Assembly: GCF_005887115.1 (NCBI RefSeq)
Contig: NZ_PNCJ01000030.1
Span: 1-64,000 of the forward strand
DNA length: 64,000 bases
Reading direction: 5' to 3'
Source of the DNA: Pseudoalteromonas rubra
Lineage (GTDB): Bacteria > Pseudomonadota > Gammaproteobacteria > Enterobacterales > Alteromonadaceae
The position numbers and the translations under genes were made by a program. This document shows, one piece after another, positions 43,211 to 53,068 of this stretch (position 1 is the stretch's first letter; each line of letters opens with the position of its first letter). The notes below the pieces were generated by a model. The model searched no databases, had not been told where the DNA came from, and saw nothing but the letters and a program-made list of their open reading frames with translations.

Positions 43211-46200
43211 CTATTTGGAAGTATCACAGTTGTGACTCAACAGCATTAGCTCACGTAATGCCACTGAGAACTTCGCAAAATCATGACTTTGCGACGTCTT
43301 GAACTCCGCCAGCATCTGCTGCCAACGCAGCAATAAGGTAGACTGGTTTTCCATCCACTGATTTATCAGTGAATCGACATCGTGGTCATCTCCTTCAAAG
43401 CTGTTCAATACAACTTCAGACAGGGCGCGTTGCTGCCAGTCCAGCTCTTCACGGTAAGATGCACGCGCCAGAGCCTGCCAGTGATTAGCAACTGGTTGTG
43501 CAGTGATCTGATCCAGGAACCAGTGCAGACCCATATTCGCGCCTAGTTTGAAGTAAGTGTTAGACACGACATCAATCGCGCGACCTGAGCTTGCAGCCAC
43601 TTCTGCCAGATCCATTACAGAGAACAGACTAGACAGAGAAACAATGCGCATAGCAATTTGCTCTGGTACGCCTTGTGCGACAAGTGCATCAGATTTCTCT
43701 GCCAGGCGAGCGCTTTCTTCTGCAACCATGTAGCTATTCAGGTTTTTGCTCAGATCTGCAAAGGTCGGCGCAAAGAACGCGATGGTTTGCTCAATTGTCA
43801 TACCTTTGTTGCGGTGACGCAGGAACCAACGCGTTGTGCGACGTACAGTGCGGCGCAGCTGGTACAACATTTCAGTCTGAACTGCTGATGGAATATGGTT
43901 ATCCAGTGCTGCAATTGACTGCCAGGTATCCTTCATTTCAAAAATTTCGCTGGCAATTGAGTAGCACAGCGCAATTTCCGCTTCCGTTGCACCCGTTTCT
44001 TCGTGCATACGGACCATGAAGTTCAGACCCATGTCGTTGACTATGTTGTTGGCCAGTTTAGTTGCAATAATTTCTTTACGCAGTGGATGGTTATCCATCG
44101 CCGTATTAAAGCGCTCACGCAGTGGCACCGGGAATGAATTCACTAACAGCTGACGGTAGTACGGGTTTTCTGAAATTTCATCAGCAACCAACGATTCTTT
44201 CAACACCATCTTAGAGTAAGAAACCAATACAGATAGCTCTGGACGAGTCAGGTCAGAACCTGCCGCAGCGCGCTCTGCCAATTCTTCATCTGTTGGTAAG
44301 AACTCGATAGTACGATCTAGTTTGCCCTCTTTCTCCAGCGCATGGATAAAGCGGATCTTCTCTTTCAGTGTTGCCGGACCCTTGGACTTAGTGATAGACA
44401 GGGTATGTGTTTGACGGTAACAGTCTGCCAATACCAGTTCAGACACTTCGTCCGTCATGGCATACAGTAATTCATCACGCTGTTTCTTGGTCAGATCACC
44501 TTCCGCTACCAGACCGTTCAACAGGATCTTGATGTTTACTTCGTTATCCGAACACGCCACACCACCTACGTTATCGATGAAGTCGGTGTTAATGCGTCCG
44601 CCCTTCTCTGCAAACTCGATACGACCCAGTTGCGTTGCACCCAGGTTACCACCTTCACCAAAGATCTTAGCACCTAACTCTGAACCATCGATACGTAAGC
44701 CGTCGTTCGCACGGTCGCCTACGTCAGCATTGGATTCAGACTTAGCTTTAATGTAAGTACCGATACCACCGTTCCACAACAGATCAGCGGGCATCTTAAG
44801 CAAGGCTTTGATTAACTCGTTGGGCGTCATGCTGGCTTTTTTGGTACCAAGCATCTTTTTCATTTCAGCCGTCAAGTTGATTGACTTGGCCGCACGCGAG
44901 AATACTCCGCCCCCTTCTGAGATCAGCTCTTTGTTGTAATCTTCCCAGCTTGAACGAGGCAGATTAAACAAGCGCTCACGCTCTACATACGAGCTGGCTG
45001 CATCTGGATTTGGGTCGATGAAAATGTGCATGTGGTTAAAGGCTGCCTGCAGGCGAATGTGCTTAGACAGCAACATACCATTACCAAATACGTCACCACC
45101 CATGTCACCAATAGCAACCGCGGTAAAGTCTGTAGTCTGGCAGTCAATGTCCATTTCACGGAAATGACGTTTAACCGACTCCCAGGCACCTTTGGCTGTA
45201 ATACCCATTTTCTTGTGGTCATAACCAATTGAACCACCAGAGGCAAATGCATCACCCAACCAGAAGTTGTATTCTTCAGCGATGCCATTAGCAATATCAG
45301 AGAAAGTCGCAGTACCTTTGTCGGCGGCTACAACCAGATACGGGTCGTCTTCGTCATGACGGACAACGTCGACCGGTGGTACGATTTCACCGTGGATAAT
45401 GTTGTCTGTGATATCCAACAGACCACGGATGAACATCTTGTAGCATTCCTGCCCTTCTTTAAAGAAGCCTTCACGGTCATTAGGCAGTTGTTTACATACA
45501 AATCCACCTTTTGAGCCAACAGGAACAATTACCGTGTTTTTAACCTGCTGAGCTTTAACCAGGCCCAAAACCTCAGTACGGAAATCTTCACGACGGTCAG
45601 ACCAGCGAAGGCCACCACGAGCTACTTTACCACCACGTAAGTGCACACCTTCTACGCGCGGTGAGTAGACGAAGATTTCAAAAGCCGGTAACGGAAGCGG
45701 CATATCTGGGATAGCATGCGGGTTAATCTTAAATGAAATATATGATTTGTTCGCGCCATCCGCTTCTTTCTGATAGAAGTTAGTACGTAGTGTTGCATTG
45801 ATCATGTCAACATACATACGAATGATACGGTCATCATCGAGGTTCGCAACGTTTTCCAGTTCCAGGTAGATCTTCTCGATCAGCTTATCCAGCGTCTTTT
45901 GTGCCGCTTTCTTCGCTGGGGAGAATTTCTTCACAAACAACTCAACAATCTGCGCCGCAATATGAGGATAGTGCTCAAAGGTATTTTCGATATAAGATTG
46001 CGAGAATGTCACACCGATCTGACGCATATATTTAGCGTATGCTCGCAAAATAGACGCTTCACGGCCTGTCATGCCACCCAACAATACCATGCGGTTAAAA
46101 CCATCGCTTTCCAGACGATTATTCCACACGTTTGTCAATGCTGCGCGAAAACGTGCAGATACTTTATCGAAGTCAGCAATGCCTTTTGAGTCGATCATCA

Positions 46201-48049
46201 TAGAGAAATCCATGATCCAGTTTACTTGACCATCACTGCTCTTGATTGCATAAGGCGTTTCACCAATGACGCGCAGGCCAAAGTTTTCCAACATAGGCAT
46301 AACATCAGACAGGTGAATTGGTACATCTTTGTGGAACAGGCTCAGACGAACGATTTCGCTGTTTGCTTCTTCCTGAGGACGATAGAAAAGCATTTCCAGC
46401 TTTTTCTCATCGCTCAATTGTTCCAGCTTCTCGATGTCAACTACAGCTGCACTAGGCAATACCTGGTCTTTGTATGAGTGTGGAAACGCGTTAGCATATT
46501 TACGGTTTAGCTCGTTACCGCGGGTTTCACCATTGCTGCCAAGTAATGCAGACTGTAGTTTATCTTCCCAAGTGCGAGCGGCTTCTGCCAGGTTGTTTTC
46601 GATGTCTTTCACGTTGTACTTAATACTGTTATCTGCCACACGCACGATGTAATGCGTTCTCGCCAGTGTGGACTCTGAGAAAAAGGTCGTAAACTCAACT
46701 TTTTCATTGGACTTAAATGCATCTGCCAATAGCTTTTGAGTTTCACGACGTAGTGCCGTGTTATAGCGCTCACGTGGTACGTAAACCATACAAGAGAAGA
46801 AGCGCCCGTAAACATCACGACGAACGAACAGACGACACATGTCGCGTTCCTGAATTTGTAACACGCCGGTCGCAACTTCTAATAGCTCGGCTTCACGCGC
46901 CTGAACTAACTCGTCGCGAGGATACGTTTCAAGCAAGTTCAGTACGGCCTTATAAGCGTGTGTGCCCTCTGCAAAATCACATTGCTCCATAATGCGCTGG
47001 ATCTTGCTCTTGAGGACAGGTACATCTGCCGCACTATTGTTGTAGAAGCTCGATGAGAACAAGCCAATGAAGCGATCTTCGCCGATCACATTGCCCTGCT
47101 CATCAAAACGTTTGATACCAACATAATCAATATAGGCCGGACGGTGAACACGAGACAGAGAGTTAGTCTTAGTCAAAATCAGCAGGTTTTTGCTACGTGC
47201 TTCTTTACGGGCAACTTCTGGCAGCTCAGAAAGCAAGCGACCGCCATCGTGGCTGGAGTTTTTCATCAAACCCAGGCTGGTGTCTGGCACTGCGCGCAGT
47301 TCGTGGTCACCTTGTACAGGCACCAAGTCGTACTGGCGATAGCCCATAAAGGTAAAGTTATCTGAAGATAGCCATTCAAGGAACTCAACCGCTTCATCGA
47401 CCTCTGCCTGAGAGCAGTCATGGTGACGCGTTGGGATTTCTTTACTGACTGCAACCAGCTTATCGCGAATTGGCTTCCAATCTTCAACGGCCACAGACAC
47501 GTCTTTCAATACTGATTCCAGTTCTTCAGTGAACTCTTTAATTGCCTTGGCATCGGTCTGACGATCTATCTCAATGAAGAATACCGTTTTGGTCGACGAT
47601 GATTCTTGATCTGCTTTTAAATTTGATAATGCAGTGATCTTATTATTACCGTCGCGCTTGATTTTAAGCGGGCTATGTAACAGTAAGTGAGACACGATGT
47701 TTTTGCGGCTAAGCGCCATGCGTACAGAATCAACCAAAAATGGCATGTCTTTCGCGATGATCTCGACGATCGTGTGAGAGGATTGCCAGCCATCTTTGGC
47801 GACTTCAGGGTTGAAAACGCGAATAACCGCATCGTCGTTGGCATTCTTTTCAAGAGAATTCCAAAGACTCAATGCGGCTCCGTATAAGTCACTGTCGTTA
47901 CGATGTGCCAAGTCCTCTTTAGACATATTGCTGTACAAGGCTTTGGCAAAAGTTTCAACGAGCGACACGTTTTCGGCATGAACTTTTTTGTGGATCAGCT
48001 TGGTGACGTTATCCAGGATAACCGATGCTGGACCTTCATTTTGTGTCAT
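43211..48049 (-). CDS. NAD-specific glutamate dehydrogenase, 180-kDa class
   Basis: Converts glutamate and NAD+ to 2-oxoglutarate and ammonia, allowing growth on amino acids. The 1612-residue length is typical of the large L-GDH class, which is distinct from the 50-kDa GdhA. About 700 N-terminal residues form ACT-like regulatory domains. The catalytic core follows with RGGLRWSDRREDFRTE, VPVGSKGGFVCK (catalytic Lys) and VAIGDMGGDVFGNG (nucleotide binding), and a long helical C-terminal domain closes it. The ATG has AAGGAA upstream. It stands alone with a terminator. Arg and Leu allostery in relatives is not readable here. Confidence 0.96.
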   Translation of the reverse strand: MTQNEGPASVILDNVTKLIHKKVHAENVSLVETFAKALYSNMSKEDLAHRNDSDLYGAALSLWNSLEKNANDDAVIRVFNPEVAKDGWQSSHTIVEIIAKDMPFLVDSVRMALSRKNIVSHLLLHSPLKIKRDGNNKITALSNLKADQESSSTKTVFFIEIDRQTDAKAIKEFTEELESVLKDVSVAVEDWKPIRDKLVAVSKEIPTRHHDCSQAEVDEAVEFLEWLSSDNFTFMGYRQYDLVPVQGDHELRAVPDTSLGLMKNSSHDGGRLLSELPEVARKEARSKNLLILTKTNSLSRVHRPAYIDYVGIKRFDEQGNVIGEDRFIGLFSSSFYNNSAADVPVLKSKIQRIMEQCDFAEGTHAYKAVLNLLETYPRDELVQAREAELLEVATGVLQIQERDMCRLFVRRDVYGRFFSCMVYVPRERYNTALRRETQKLLADAFKSNEKVEFTTFFSESTLARTHYIVRVADNSIKYNVKDIENNLAEAARTWEDKLQSALLGSNGETRGNELNRKYANAFPHSYKDQVLPSAAVVDIEKLEQLSDEKKLEMLFYRPQEEANSEIVRLSLFHKDVPIHLSDVMPMLENFGLRVIGETPYAIKSSDGQVNWIMDFSMMIDSKGIADFDKVSARFRAALTNVWNNRLESDGFNRMVLLGGMTGREASILRAYAKYMRQIGVTFSQSYIENTFEHYPHIAAQIVELFVKKFSPAKKAAQKTLDKLIEKIYLELENVANLDDDRIIRMYVDMINATLRTNFYQKEADGANKSYISFKINPHAIPDMPLPLPAFEIFVYSPRVEGVHLRGGKVARGGLRWSDRREDFRTEVLGLVKAQQVKNTVIVPVGSKGGFVCKQLPNDREGFFKEGQECYKMFIRGLLDITDNIIHGEIVPPVDVVRHDEDDPYLVVAADKGTATFSDIANGIAEEYNFWLGDAFASGGSIGYDHKKMGITAKGAWESVKRHFREMDIDCQTTDFTAVAIGDMGGDVFGNGMLLSKHIRLQAAFNHMHIFIDPNPDAASSYVERERLFNLPRSSWEDYNKELISEGGGVFSRAAKSINLTAEMKKMLGTKKASMTPNELIKALLKMPADLLWNGGIGTYIKAKSESNADVGDRANDGLRIDGSELGAKIFGEGGNLGATQLGRIEFAEKGGRINTDFIDNVGGVACSDNEVNIKILLNGLVAEGDLTKKQRDELLYAMTDEVSELVLADCYRQTHTLSITKSKGPATLKEKIRFIHALEKEGKLDRTIEFLPTDEELAERAAAGSDLTRPELSVLVSYSKMVLKESLVADEISENPYYRQLLVNSFPVPLRERFNTAMDNHPLRKEIIATKLANNIVNDMGLNFMVRMHEETGATEAEIALCYSIASEIFEMKDTWQSIAALDNHIPSAVQTEMLYQLRRTVRRTTRWFLRHRNKGMTIEQTIAFFAPTFADLSKNLNSYMVAEESARLAEKSDALVAQGVPEQIAMRIVSLSSLFSVMDLAEVAASSGRAIDVVSNTYFKLGANMGLHWFLDQITAQPVANHWQALARASYREELDWQQRALSEVVLNSFEGDDHDVDSLINQWMENQSTLLLRWQQMLAEFKTSQSHDFAKFSVALRELMLLSHNCDTSK

Positions 48050-48219
48050 TATGTGTTCCTTAATCTATACCACCTTTGAACGGTAGATTATTTGTACAGC
48101 CATTTATTAGCGTGGAGTCATGTGAATTTTAACCTTTCTGGCGCTAATAAAAAGCCTTTTCGACGAAAACATTATAGCCTTTTCAGCCGGTTGGTCAGAT
48201 ATTCACTAAATATAGATAT

Positions 48220-48241
48220 AAATGGCCGAAACCGGCCATTT
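48220..48241 (-). terminator. Intrinsic terminator after the RND operon
   Basis: A perfect 9-bp stem (aaatggccg with cggccattt) around aaac, 11 nt beyond the RND transporter stop. On the minus strand it is followed by atatctat, so the U-tract is poor. Confidence 0.6.
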
Positions 48242-48251
48242 ATAAGCACTT

Positions 48252-50582
48252 TTATTCACACTTTTTTTTCTGGTCTGTCCAGATTAAGGTTCCTATTGCA
48301 GGTAATAATAAAACCGCACCCAACATATTAACCAGGAACATAAAGGTTAATAATATCCCCATATCTACCTGGAACTTGAGCGCCGAGAAAATCCAAGTGC
48401 TGACACCTATCGCTAATGTGATCCCGGTGAACAACACTGCACTGCCTCGTTCAGCCAATGCATTACGATACGCATGTGAAAGTGGCATACCCTGTTTGAG
48501 CTGTGTCATCATGGAGGACAGGATATAGATACCATAGTCAACGCCAATACCTACTCCCAATGCAATTACTGGTAAGGTAGATACCGTCAGGCCGATTTCC
48601 AGTTTGACCATCAGCGCTTGTGCCAGAGTCGATACTATATACAAAGGCAATACGACGGCGATAGTCGCACGTATACTTCTGAAACTAATTAGACACAGTA
48701 TAATCACCGCACCGTAAACGTAGATCATCATAGGCAGCTGCGCCGCCGATACCGATTCGTTAGTTGCAGCCATTACACCAATAGGACCAGATGCAAGTTT
48801 AAATTGTACTAAGTCTGTGCCCTCTTCCTTAGCAAAGGCTTTTATTTGAGACACCACATTATCTATCGTTTGGGCCTTGTGATCGGCCATGAAAATGATA
48901 ATAGGCATGACTGAACAATCACCATTAAGCAGGCCGGTACTCGTTTCTACACGAGAGGTAGCCTGTACCAGAGATGCGCTATTACGTGGTAGAGTTTGCC
49001 ATTTCAGATTACCCTCATTGTAACCCGCGTTGACGGACTGCGCGACTGAGCTCAAAGACACAGCTGACTGAACACCTGGTAAGTTCTCTACACGCCATTG
49101 GAAACGACTGATCCTATCCATTGTATCATGCTCGGTACAAGCAGCAGGATACGCCTCAACAAGTACTTTAAGGATGTCAGATGAGATTGCGTAACGATCA
49201 GAGATCAGGAAAGTATCTTGATTGTAACGTGCATCTTCATGCAGTGCCGGCGCTCCGGCATGTAGATCACCAATTTGCATATGCTGAGATTGCCAGTAGC
49301 CCAGACCAAACAGGACCGCACTCACCAGCAAAATAACACGTGCAACACGTTTATCAGTGGTTTTGACTAAGGCTTCACGCATTGCTGTAAATAATCGGTG
49401 GCTTAGAGAATTGCCATCATCTACGCGGTGAATTTTGCTGGAATTATAGTAAGAAGCAAGAACTGGCAACAAGATGAGGTTAGTGAAAATGATCACTGCC
49501 ACACCGAGACTCGCGGTGATGGCCAGCTCACGAATTATACCGATGTCAATCGCGAGCAAGGTCAAAAACCCCACTGTGTCTGATAACAAAGCGATACCGC
49601 CGGGGATTAACAAGGCTTTAAAACTCGCTTCTGCAGCAACTTTACTGCTAACACCTTCCGCAACTTTTTTACCAATCGCGTTGATCATTTGCACACCGTG
49701 GCTTACCCCAATTGCAAAAACAAGGAAAGGCACCAGAATAGACATTGGGTCCAGACCAAACCCTAATACAGTGAGCAGACCCATTTGCCAGACAACCGCT
49801 ATTAAGGAGCACATAATAGGCAAAAGCGTTAACTTAAAGCTCTTACAGAATAGCCACACCATCACGAAGGTGAACAGAATCGCGACTGCAAAAAACAGTA
49901 CAACGCCTTTAGCCCCATCAGCGATATCACCTGCCATCTTGGCAAAGCCAATAATATGGATAGAAACTTTATCTGTGCTCAGTGGCGCGCGAATTTCACT
50001 TTCCAGCTTCTTAGCAAACGTCAATGTATCGAGCTTTTCCTGCGTTTGTGGGTCAATTTCCATTAACTGGGCTGTCACCATCGCGCAGGAATAATCACTG
50101 GCCACCATACGACCAACGACCTTGGCTTTTTCTATGTTTTGTTTAACAACTGCGAGACCCGCCTCGTCAGCCGTAAAATTGGCTGGAATAATGGGCCCGC
50201 CGGCAAAGCCATCTTCTACAACCTCAACAAATCGCGCGCTGGGCGCGAAAATTGAGTTCACGAGAGGGCGATTGACCCCGGGAATAAAATACAGTTGATC
50301 ATGAACTGCTTTTAACTGAGTAAAAAATTCTGGGTTAAAGATATCGCCATCTGCGTCACACACCGAAATAAGGATGCTGTTCGCTCCGCCAAATTGCTTT
50401 TCATGCTTGAGGTATACTTTCATATACTCATGATTTAACGGAATGTTTTTATTAAAAGAAGCATCTAGTTGGATTTGAGTTGCGCGATAACCCAAAAACA
50501 AAGTGGCCACAATGAACATAAAGATCATCGCAACTCTGTGTCTGAACACAACGTATACTAGTTGGTTTAACAATGACTGCAT
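48252..50582 (-). CDS. RND/MMPL-family exporter
   Basis: A 776-residue inner-membrane transporter of the RND superfamily (MMPL type), members of which move lipids and other hydrophobic molecules with proton force. It has the duplicated layout: TM1 (residues 15-33), a large periplasmic loop, then TM2-6 (about 215-390, with GVSHGVQMINAIGK and GFLTLLAIDIGIIRELA), then a second half with TM7 near 418, a periplasmic loop and TM8-12 (about 620-765, with LPVIALGVGIGVDYGIYILSS). The stop of the upstream beta-propeller gene and this start overlap as TAATG. It is the last gene of the four-gene operon; the substrate is unknown. It lacks a membrane-fusion partner of the AcrA type. Confidence 0.88.
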   Translation of the reverse strand: MQSLLNQLVYVVFRHRVAMIFMFIVATLFLGYRATQIQLDASFNKNIPLNHEYMKVYLKHEKQFGGANSILISVCDADGDIFNPEFFTQLKAVHDQLYFIPGVNRPLVNSIFAPSARFVEVVEDGFAGGPIIPANFTADEAGLAVVKQNIEKAKVVGRMVASDYSCAMVTAQLMEIDPQTQEKLDTLTFAKKLESEIRAPLSTDKVSIHIIGFAKMAGDIADGAKGVVLFFAVAILFTFVMVWLFCKSFKLTLLPIMCSLIAVVWQMGLLTVLGFGLDPMSILVPFLVFAIGVSHGVQMINAIGKKVAEGVSSKVAAEASFKALLIPGGIALLSDTVGFLTLLAIDIGIIRELAITASLGVAVIIFTNLILLPVLASYYNSSKIHRVDDGNSLSHRLFTAMREALVKTTDKRVARVILLVSAVLFGLGYWQSQHMQIGDLHAGAPALHEDARYNQDTFLISDRYAISSDILKVLVEAYPAACTEHDTMDRISRFQWRVENLPGVQSAVSLSSVAQSVNAGYNEGNLKWQTLPRNSASLVQATSRVETSTGLLNGDCSVMPIIIFMADHKAQTIDNVVSQIKAFAKEEGTDLVQFKLASGPIGVMAATNESVSAAQLPMMIYVYGAVIILCLISFRSIRATIAVVLPLYIVSTLAQALMVKLEIGLTVSTLPVIALGVGIGVDYGIYILSSMMTQLKQGMPLSHAYRNALAERGSAVLFTGITLAIGVSTWIFSALKFQVDMGILLTFMFLVNMLGAVLLLPAIGTLIWTDQKKKCE

Positions 50583-51580
50583 TAGTGTTTAGCCTCTACT
50601 ATCTGGATCCCTTGTTCAGTCGCCAAAACCAGTTTTCCATTGAACAAAACGCCAGCCATAATGGATTTGCCATTTTTAAGCTGCTCACTGGACAATTCAT
50701 CTTGCATTCGATTAAAAATCACACCACTATTTGCGAAGAGGTACTGCCGCTTCCCAACAGACAAAACCTGGTTGATGGTTGCGGTTTTGTTTAGTGCCAA
50801 TCGATTAAACGAAGTAAGTTCAGGGTTTGAAATAAACGCGTTTCCACGCAGCCCGGCTGCGAGGATACGGCCATCAGACGTTTTATTTACTGAAAACAGC
50901 GAGCCTGCATAAAAACTTGGTATTTTCTGCCAGCTTTCACCGGCGTCTTTGCTGATGGCAAATAGTCCCATTTCACCAGTCAGATAGTAGTCTGAACCAT
51001 CAATCATAAGAGAGTTAAAATGAGGTAAAATGAAGGCTGTTTCGTCTTCATAAGCGACAGGGTCGTCTTCTTTTAGTTCGGCCAGATAGTCGATGTCATC
51101 CGGGTGGACGAAGGCATCAATAAAACGTTTTTGCCAATTCTTACCGCCGTCTGTGGTCTCATACATCATGCCATAGGCGCCCACAGCATAGCCAATTTGC
51201 TCATTGGCAAAGGTAATATCCAGGCACGGCTTTTCAATGTCAGGTAAATGTTGCTGGATCTGCCAGCTCTGACCACCGTCCTCAGTGCTCAGAATTGTTG
51301 CGTCATGACCACACGCCCAGCCTCTGTTTTCACTTGCAAAGGTCACTGCTGTTAACAAGCTTTGCACAGGAACCTGAGCTTGTTGCCATTGACTCCCATC
51401 GCGGCTTGTAACAATCGTGCCATGTTTTCCAACGGCAACGAGCCGGGAGCCTGTAAAGCTAATATCTGTTAGTAATGTGCGCTGTGGATGTGCCACCATT
51501 AGTGCATCAGAAGCTGCGACTACTGCATCACTTTGCATTGCCAGAGCAGCAATCGTGGTTGCGACTAACTTCTTAATCAT
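50582..51580 (-). CDS. YCF48-type beta-propeller protein, exported
   Basis: A 332-residue secreted protein of the photosystem II assembly factor-like (YCF48/BNR) group. A signal peptide ends near AVVAA (residue 22). The body has sialidase-type turn repeats (VTSRDGSQWQQ, LSTEDGGQSWQ, YETTDGGKNWQ, AISKDAGESWQ) that build a beta-propeller. In bacteria these are usually periplasmic and associate with DUF1302/DUF1329/RND genes; a role as periplasmic scaffold or adaptor is inference. The start at 51578-51580 is used because a signal peptide begins there; upstream frame sequence covers the DUF1329 3' end. It is 109 nt downstream of DUF1329, with a hairpin between. Confidence 0.8.
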   Translation of the reverse strand: MIKKLVATTIAALAMQSDAVVAASDALMVAHPQRTLLTDISFTGSRLVAVGKHGTIVTSRDGSQWQQAQVPVQSLLTAVTFASENRGWACGHDATILSTEDGGQSWQIQQHLPDIEKPCLDITFANEQIGYAVGAYGMMYETTDGGKNWQKRFIDAFVHPDDIDYLAELKEDDPVAYEDETAFILPHFNSLMIDGSDYYLTGEMGLFAISKDAGESWQKIPSFYAGSLFSVNKTSDGRILAAGLRGNAFISNPELTSFNRLALNKTATINQVLSVGKRQYLFANSGVIFNRMQDELSSEQLKNGKSIMAGVLFNGKLVLATEQGIQIVEAKH

Positions 51581-51627
51581 GATGAATACTCGATAATTAA
51601 TGTGAGAGAGAATAGGAAGTGCATGTT

Positions 51628-51651
51628 CAGGAGCCACTACCGTGGCTCCTG
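51628..51651 (-). other. Intercistronic hairpin after DUF1329
   Basis: A perfect 10-bp stem (caggagccac with gtggctcctg) around tacc lies between the DUF1329 and beta-propeller genes. No U-run follows on the minus strand, so it probably sets relative expression of the operon halves by mRNA processing rather than ending transcription. Confidence 0.55.
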
Positions 51652-51689
51652 AGGAGTTGTGCATTGCCAGCACTCGCCGGCAGCTGCGC

Positions 51690-53057
51690 TTATCGTCTAC
51701 CCTCGCGGCGTAAAGCGCTTTGTGTAAATTCATTGTCCTGGAAAGACTGACTGAAATCATACATGCTTTCTTCATTATCCAGGCCGATTGCCAGGTAACG
51801 ACGAGAGTTGAGATCATGATAGACGTCTAACGTACTCCAGTGTGTAGGAACTTCATAGTAGTTCAAACCGTGTGCCATCGCCACGCGATACATTTGGTCA
51901 CGGTTATCGTACAGATCAGCGATATGGATTTGCCAGCTGTCTTCATCAATATAGAATACTCGCTTCTTATAGATGTGACGTGTACCTTCTTTGAGGTTTG
52001 CTTCGACCACCCAGACACGGTGCTTTTCATAGCGAACATGCTCTGGATTTACGTGACCGGCCATCAAAATATCATCATACTTTAGCTTGTCACTGTGAAG
52101 CTTATAGCTGTTATACGGAATATAAAGTTCCTGCTTTCCTTTTAATGTCCAGTTGTAACGGTTTGGCGAGCCATTGAACATATCGAAATCGTCTGTCGTA
52201 CGTAGGCTGTCTGACGCAGTTCCTGGTGCATCATATGCTACATTTGGTGCACGACGAACTCGGCGTTGGCCCGTGTTGTATGTCCAGGCCTGACGAGGTG
52301 TCAGGATCTGGTCCATCGTTTCATGCACCAATAAAGCAGTACCAGCAAGACGTGCAGGCTCAGTGACCTTTTGCTTAAACTTAAACAGAACATTAGACTC
52401 TTTTAGCTCTTCAGGCGTCACTTCCGGGCTGGAATACTTTACCAGTAGCTTTTCATCAAAGCCGATGATGTTGTATGCACCCGAAGCCGTTGGCATTGCC
52501 TGCCCGCCGAAGCGTGCAATCGATAAACCGCGATAGCGTAGCAAGTGGTTCCAGATTGCCTCTAGGCCATTCTTAGGGATAGGGAATGGAATACCAATGG
52601 CGGTGTCTTTGATACCGTTACCATCTTCGATCAGCTGTGCTGTTGCTGCATATTTTTTGGTTGCATCGTAAACAAACTGAGGATAAGCAGCACTACGTCG
52701 AGTTGGGTAGATGTGCATCTTAAAGGTATCCGGGTAAGTTTCAAACAAAGCAACCTGCCCCGGGCTCAGCTTATCTTTGTGCTTGTCCAGATTGGTTTTA
52801 TCAATCGTAAACAATACTTTGTCGTCTGCGAACGGGTCTGGGTGGTGCATGCCCACTTTATATCCCGCAGGTGGCTTAGTAATACCACCTGTCCATGCCG
52901 GAATACTACCGTCTGCGTTACCCGCTTTTTCCGCCCCAATTGGCGTCAGGTCAGCGCCCAGGCGCGCAATTTCTTCTGGGGTCATTTTTGCAAATGCCCC
53001 CGGTGCTGCCATCATTGTTATAATTGTCGCAGCAAGCATAGTAGGTTTTCTAAACAT
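51690..53057 (-). CDS. DUF1329 family periplasmic protein (LolA/LolB-like)
   Basis: A 455-residue exported protein of DUF1329. A signal peptide ends at GAFA-KMTPEE (about residue 23). The family is predicted to have a LolA/LolB-like lipid-binding fold; typical blocks are ADLTPIGAEKAGNADGSIPAWTGGI at the N-terminus, PRQAWTYNTGQRRVRRAPN in the middle and the DDSWQIHIADLYDNRDQMYRVA region. No lipobox Cys is present, so it is a soluble periplasmic carrier rather than an anchored lipoprotein. It is 11 nt after DUF1302, clearly co-transcribed. It could shuttle a hydrophobic cargo between the RND pump and the outer membrane barrel; this is inference. Confidence 0.85.
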   Translation of the reverse strand: MFRKPTMLAATIITMMAAPGAFAKMTPEEIARLGADLTPIGAEKAGNADGSIPAWTGGITKPPAGYKVGMHHPDPFADDKVLFTIDKTNLDKHKDKLSPGQVALFETYPDTFKMHIYPTRRSAAYPQFVYDATKKYAATAQLIEDGNGIKDTAIGIPFPIPKNGLEAIWNHLLRYRGLSIARFGGQAMPTASGAYNIIGFDEKLLVKYSSPEVTPEELKESNVLFKFKQKVTEPARLAGTALLVHETMDQILTPRQAWTYNTGQRRVRRAPNVAYDAPGTASDSLRTTDDFDMFNGSPNRYNWTLKGKQELYIPYNSYKLHSDKLKYDDILMAGHVNPEHVRYEKHRVWVVEANLKEGTRHIYKKRVFYIDEDSWQIHIADLYDNRDQMYRVAMAHGLNYYEVPTHWSTLDVYHDLNSRRYLAIGLDNEESMYDFSQSFQDNEFTQSALRREGRR

Positions 53058-53068
53058 ATTGAAAGCCC

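Noticed and set aside
50582..51817. Longer version of the beta-propeller gene starting at 51817
   Set aside because: The extra 79 residues overlap the DUF1329 gene and lack a signal peptide, while a clean signal peptide begins at 51580.
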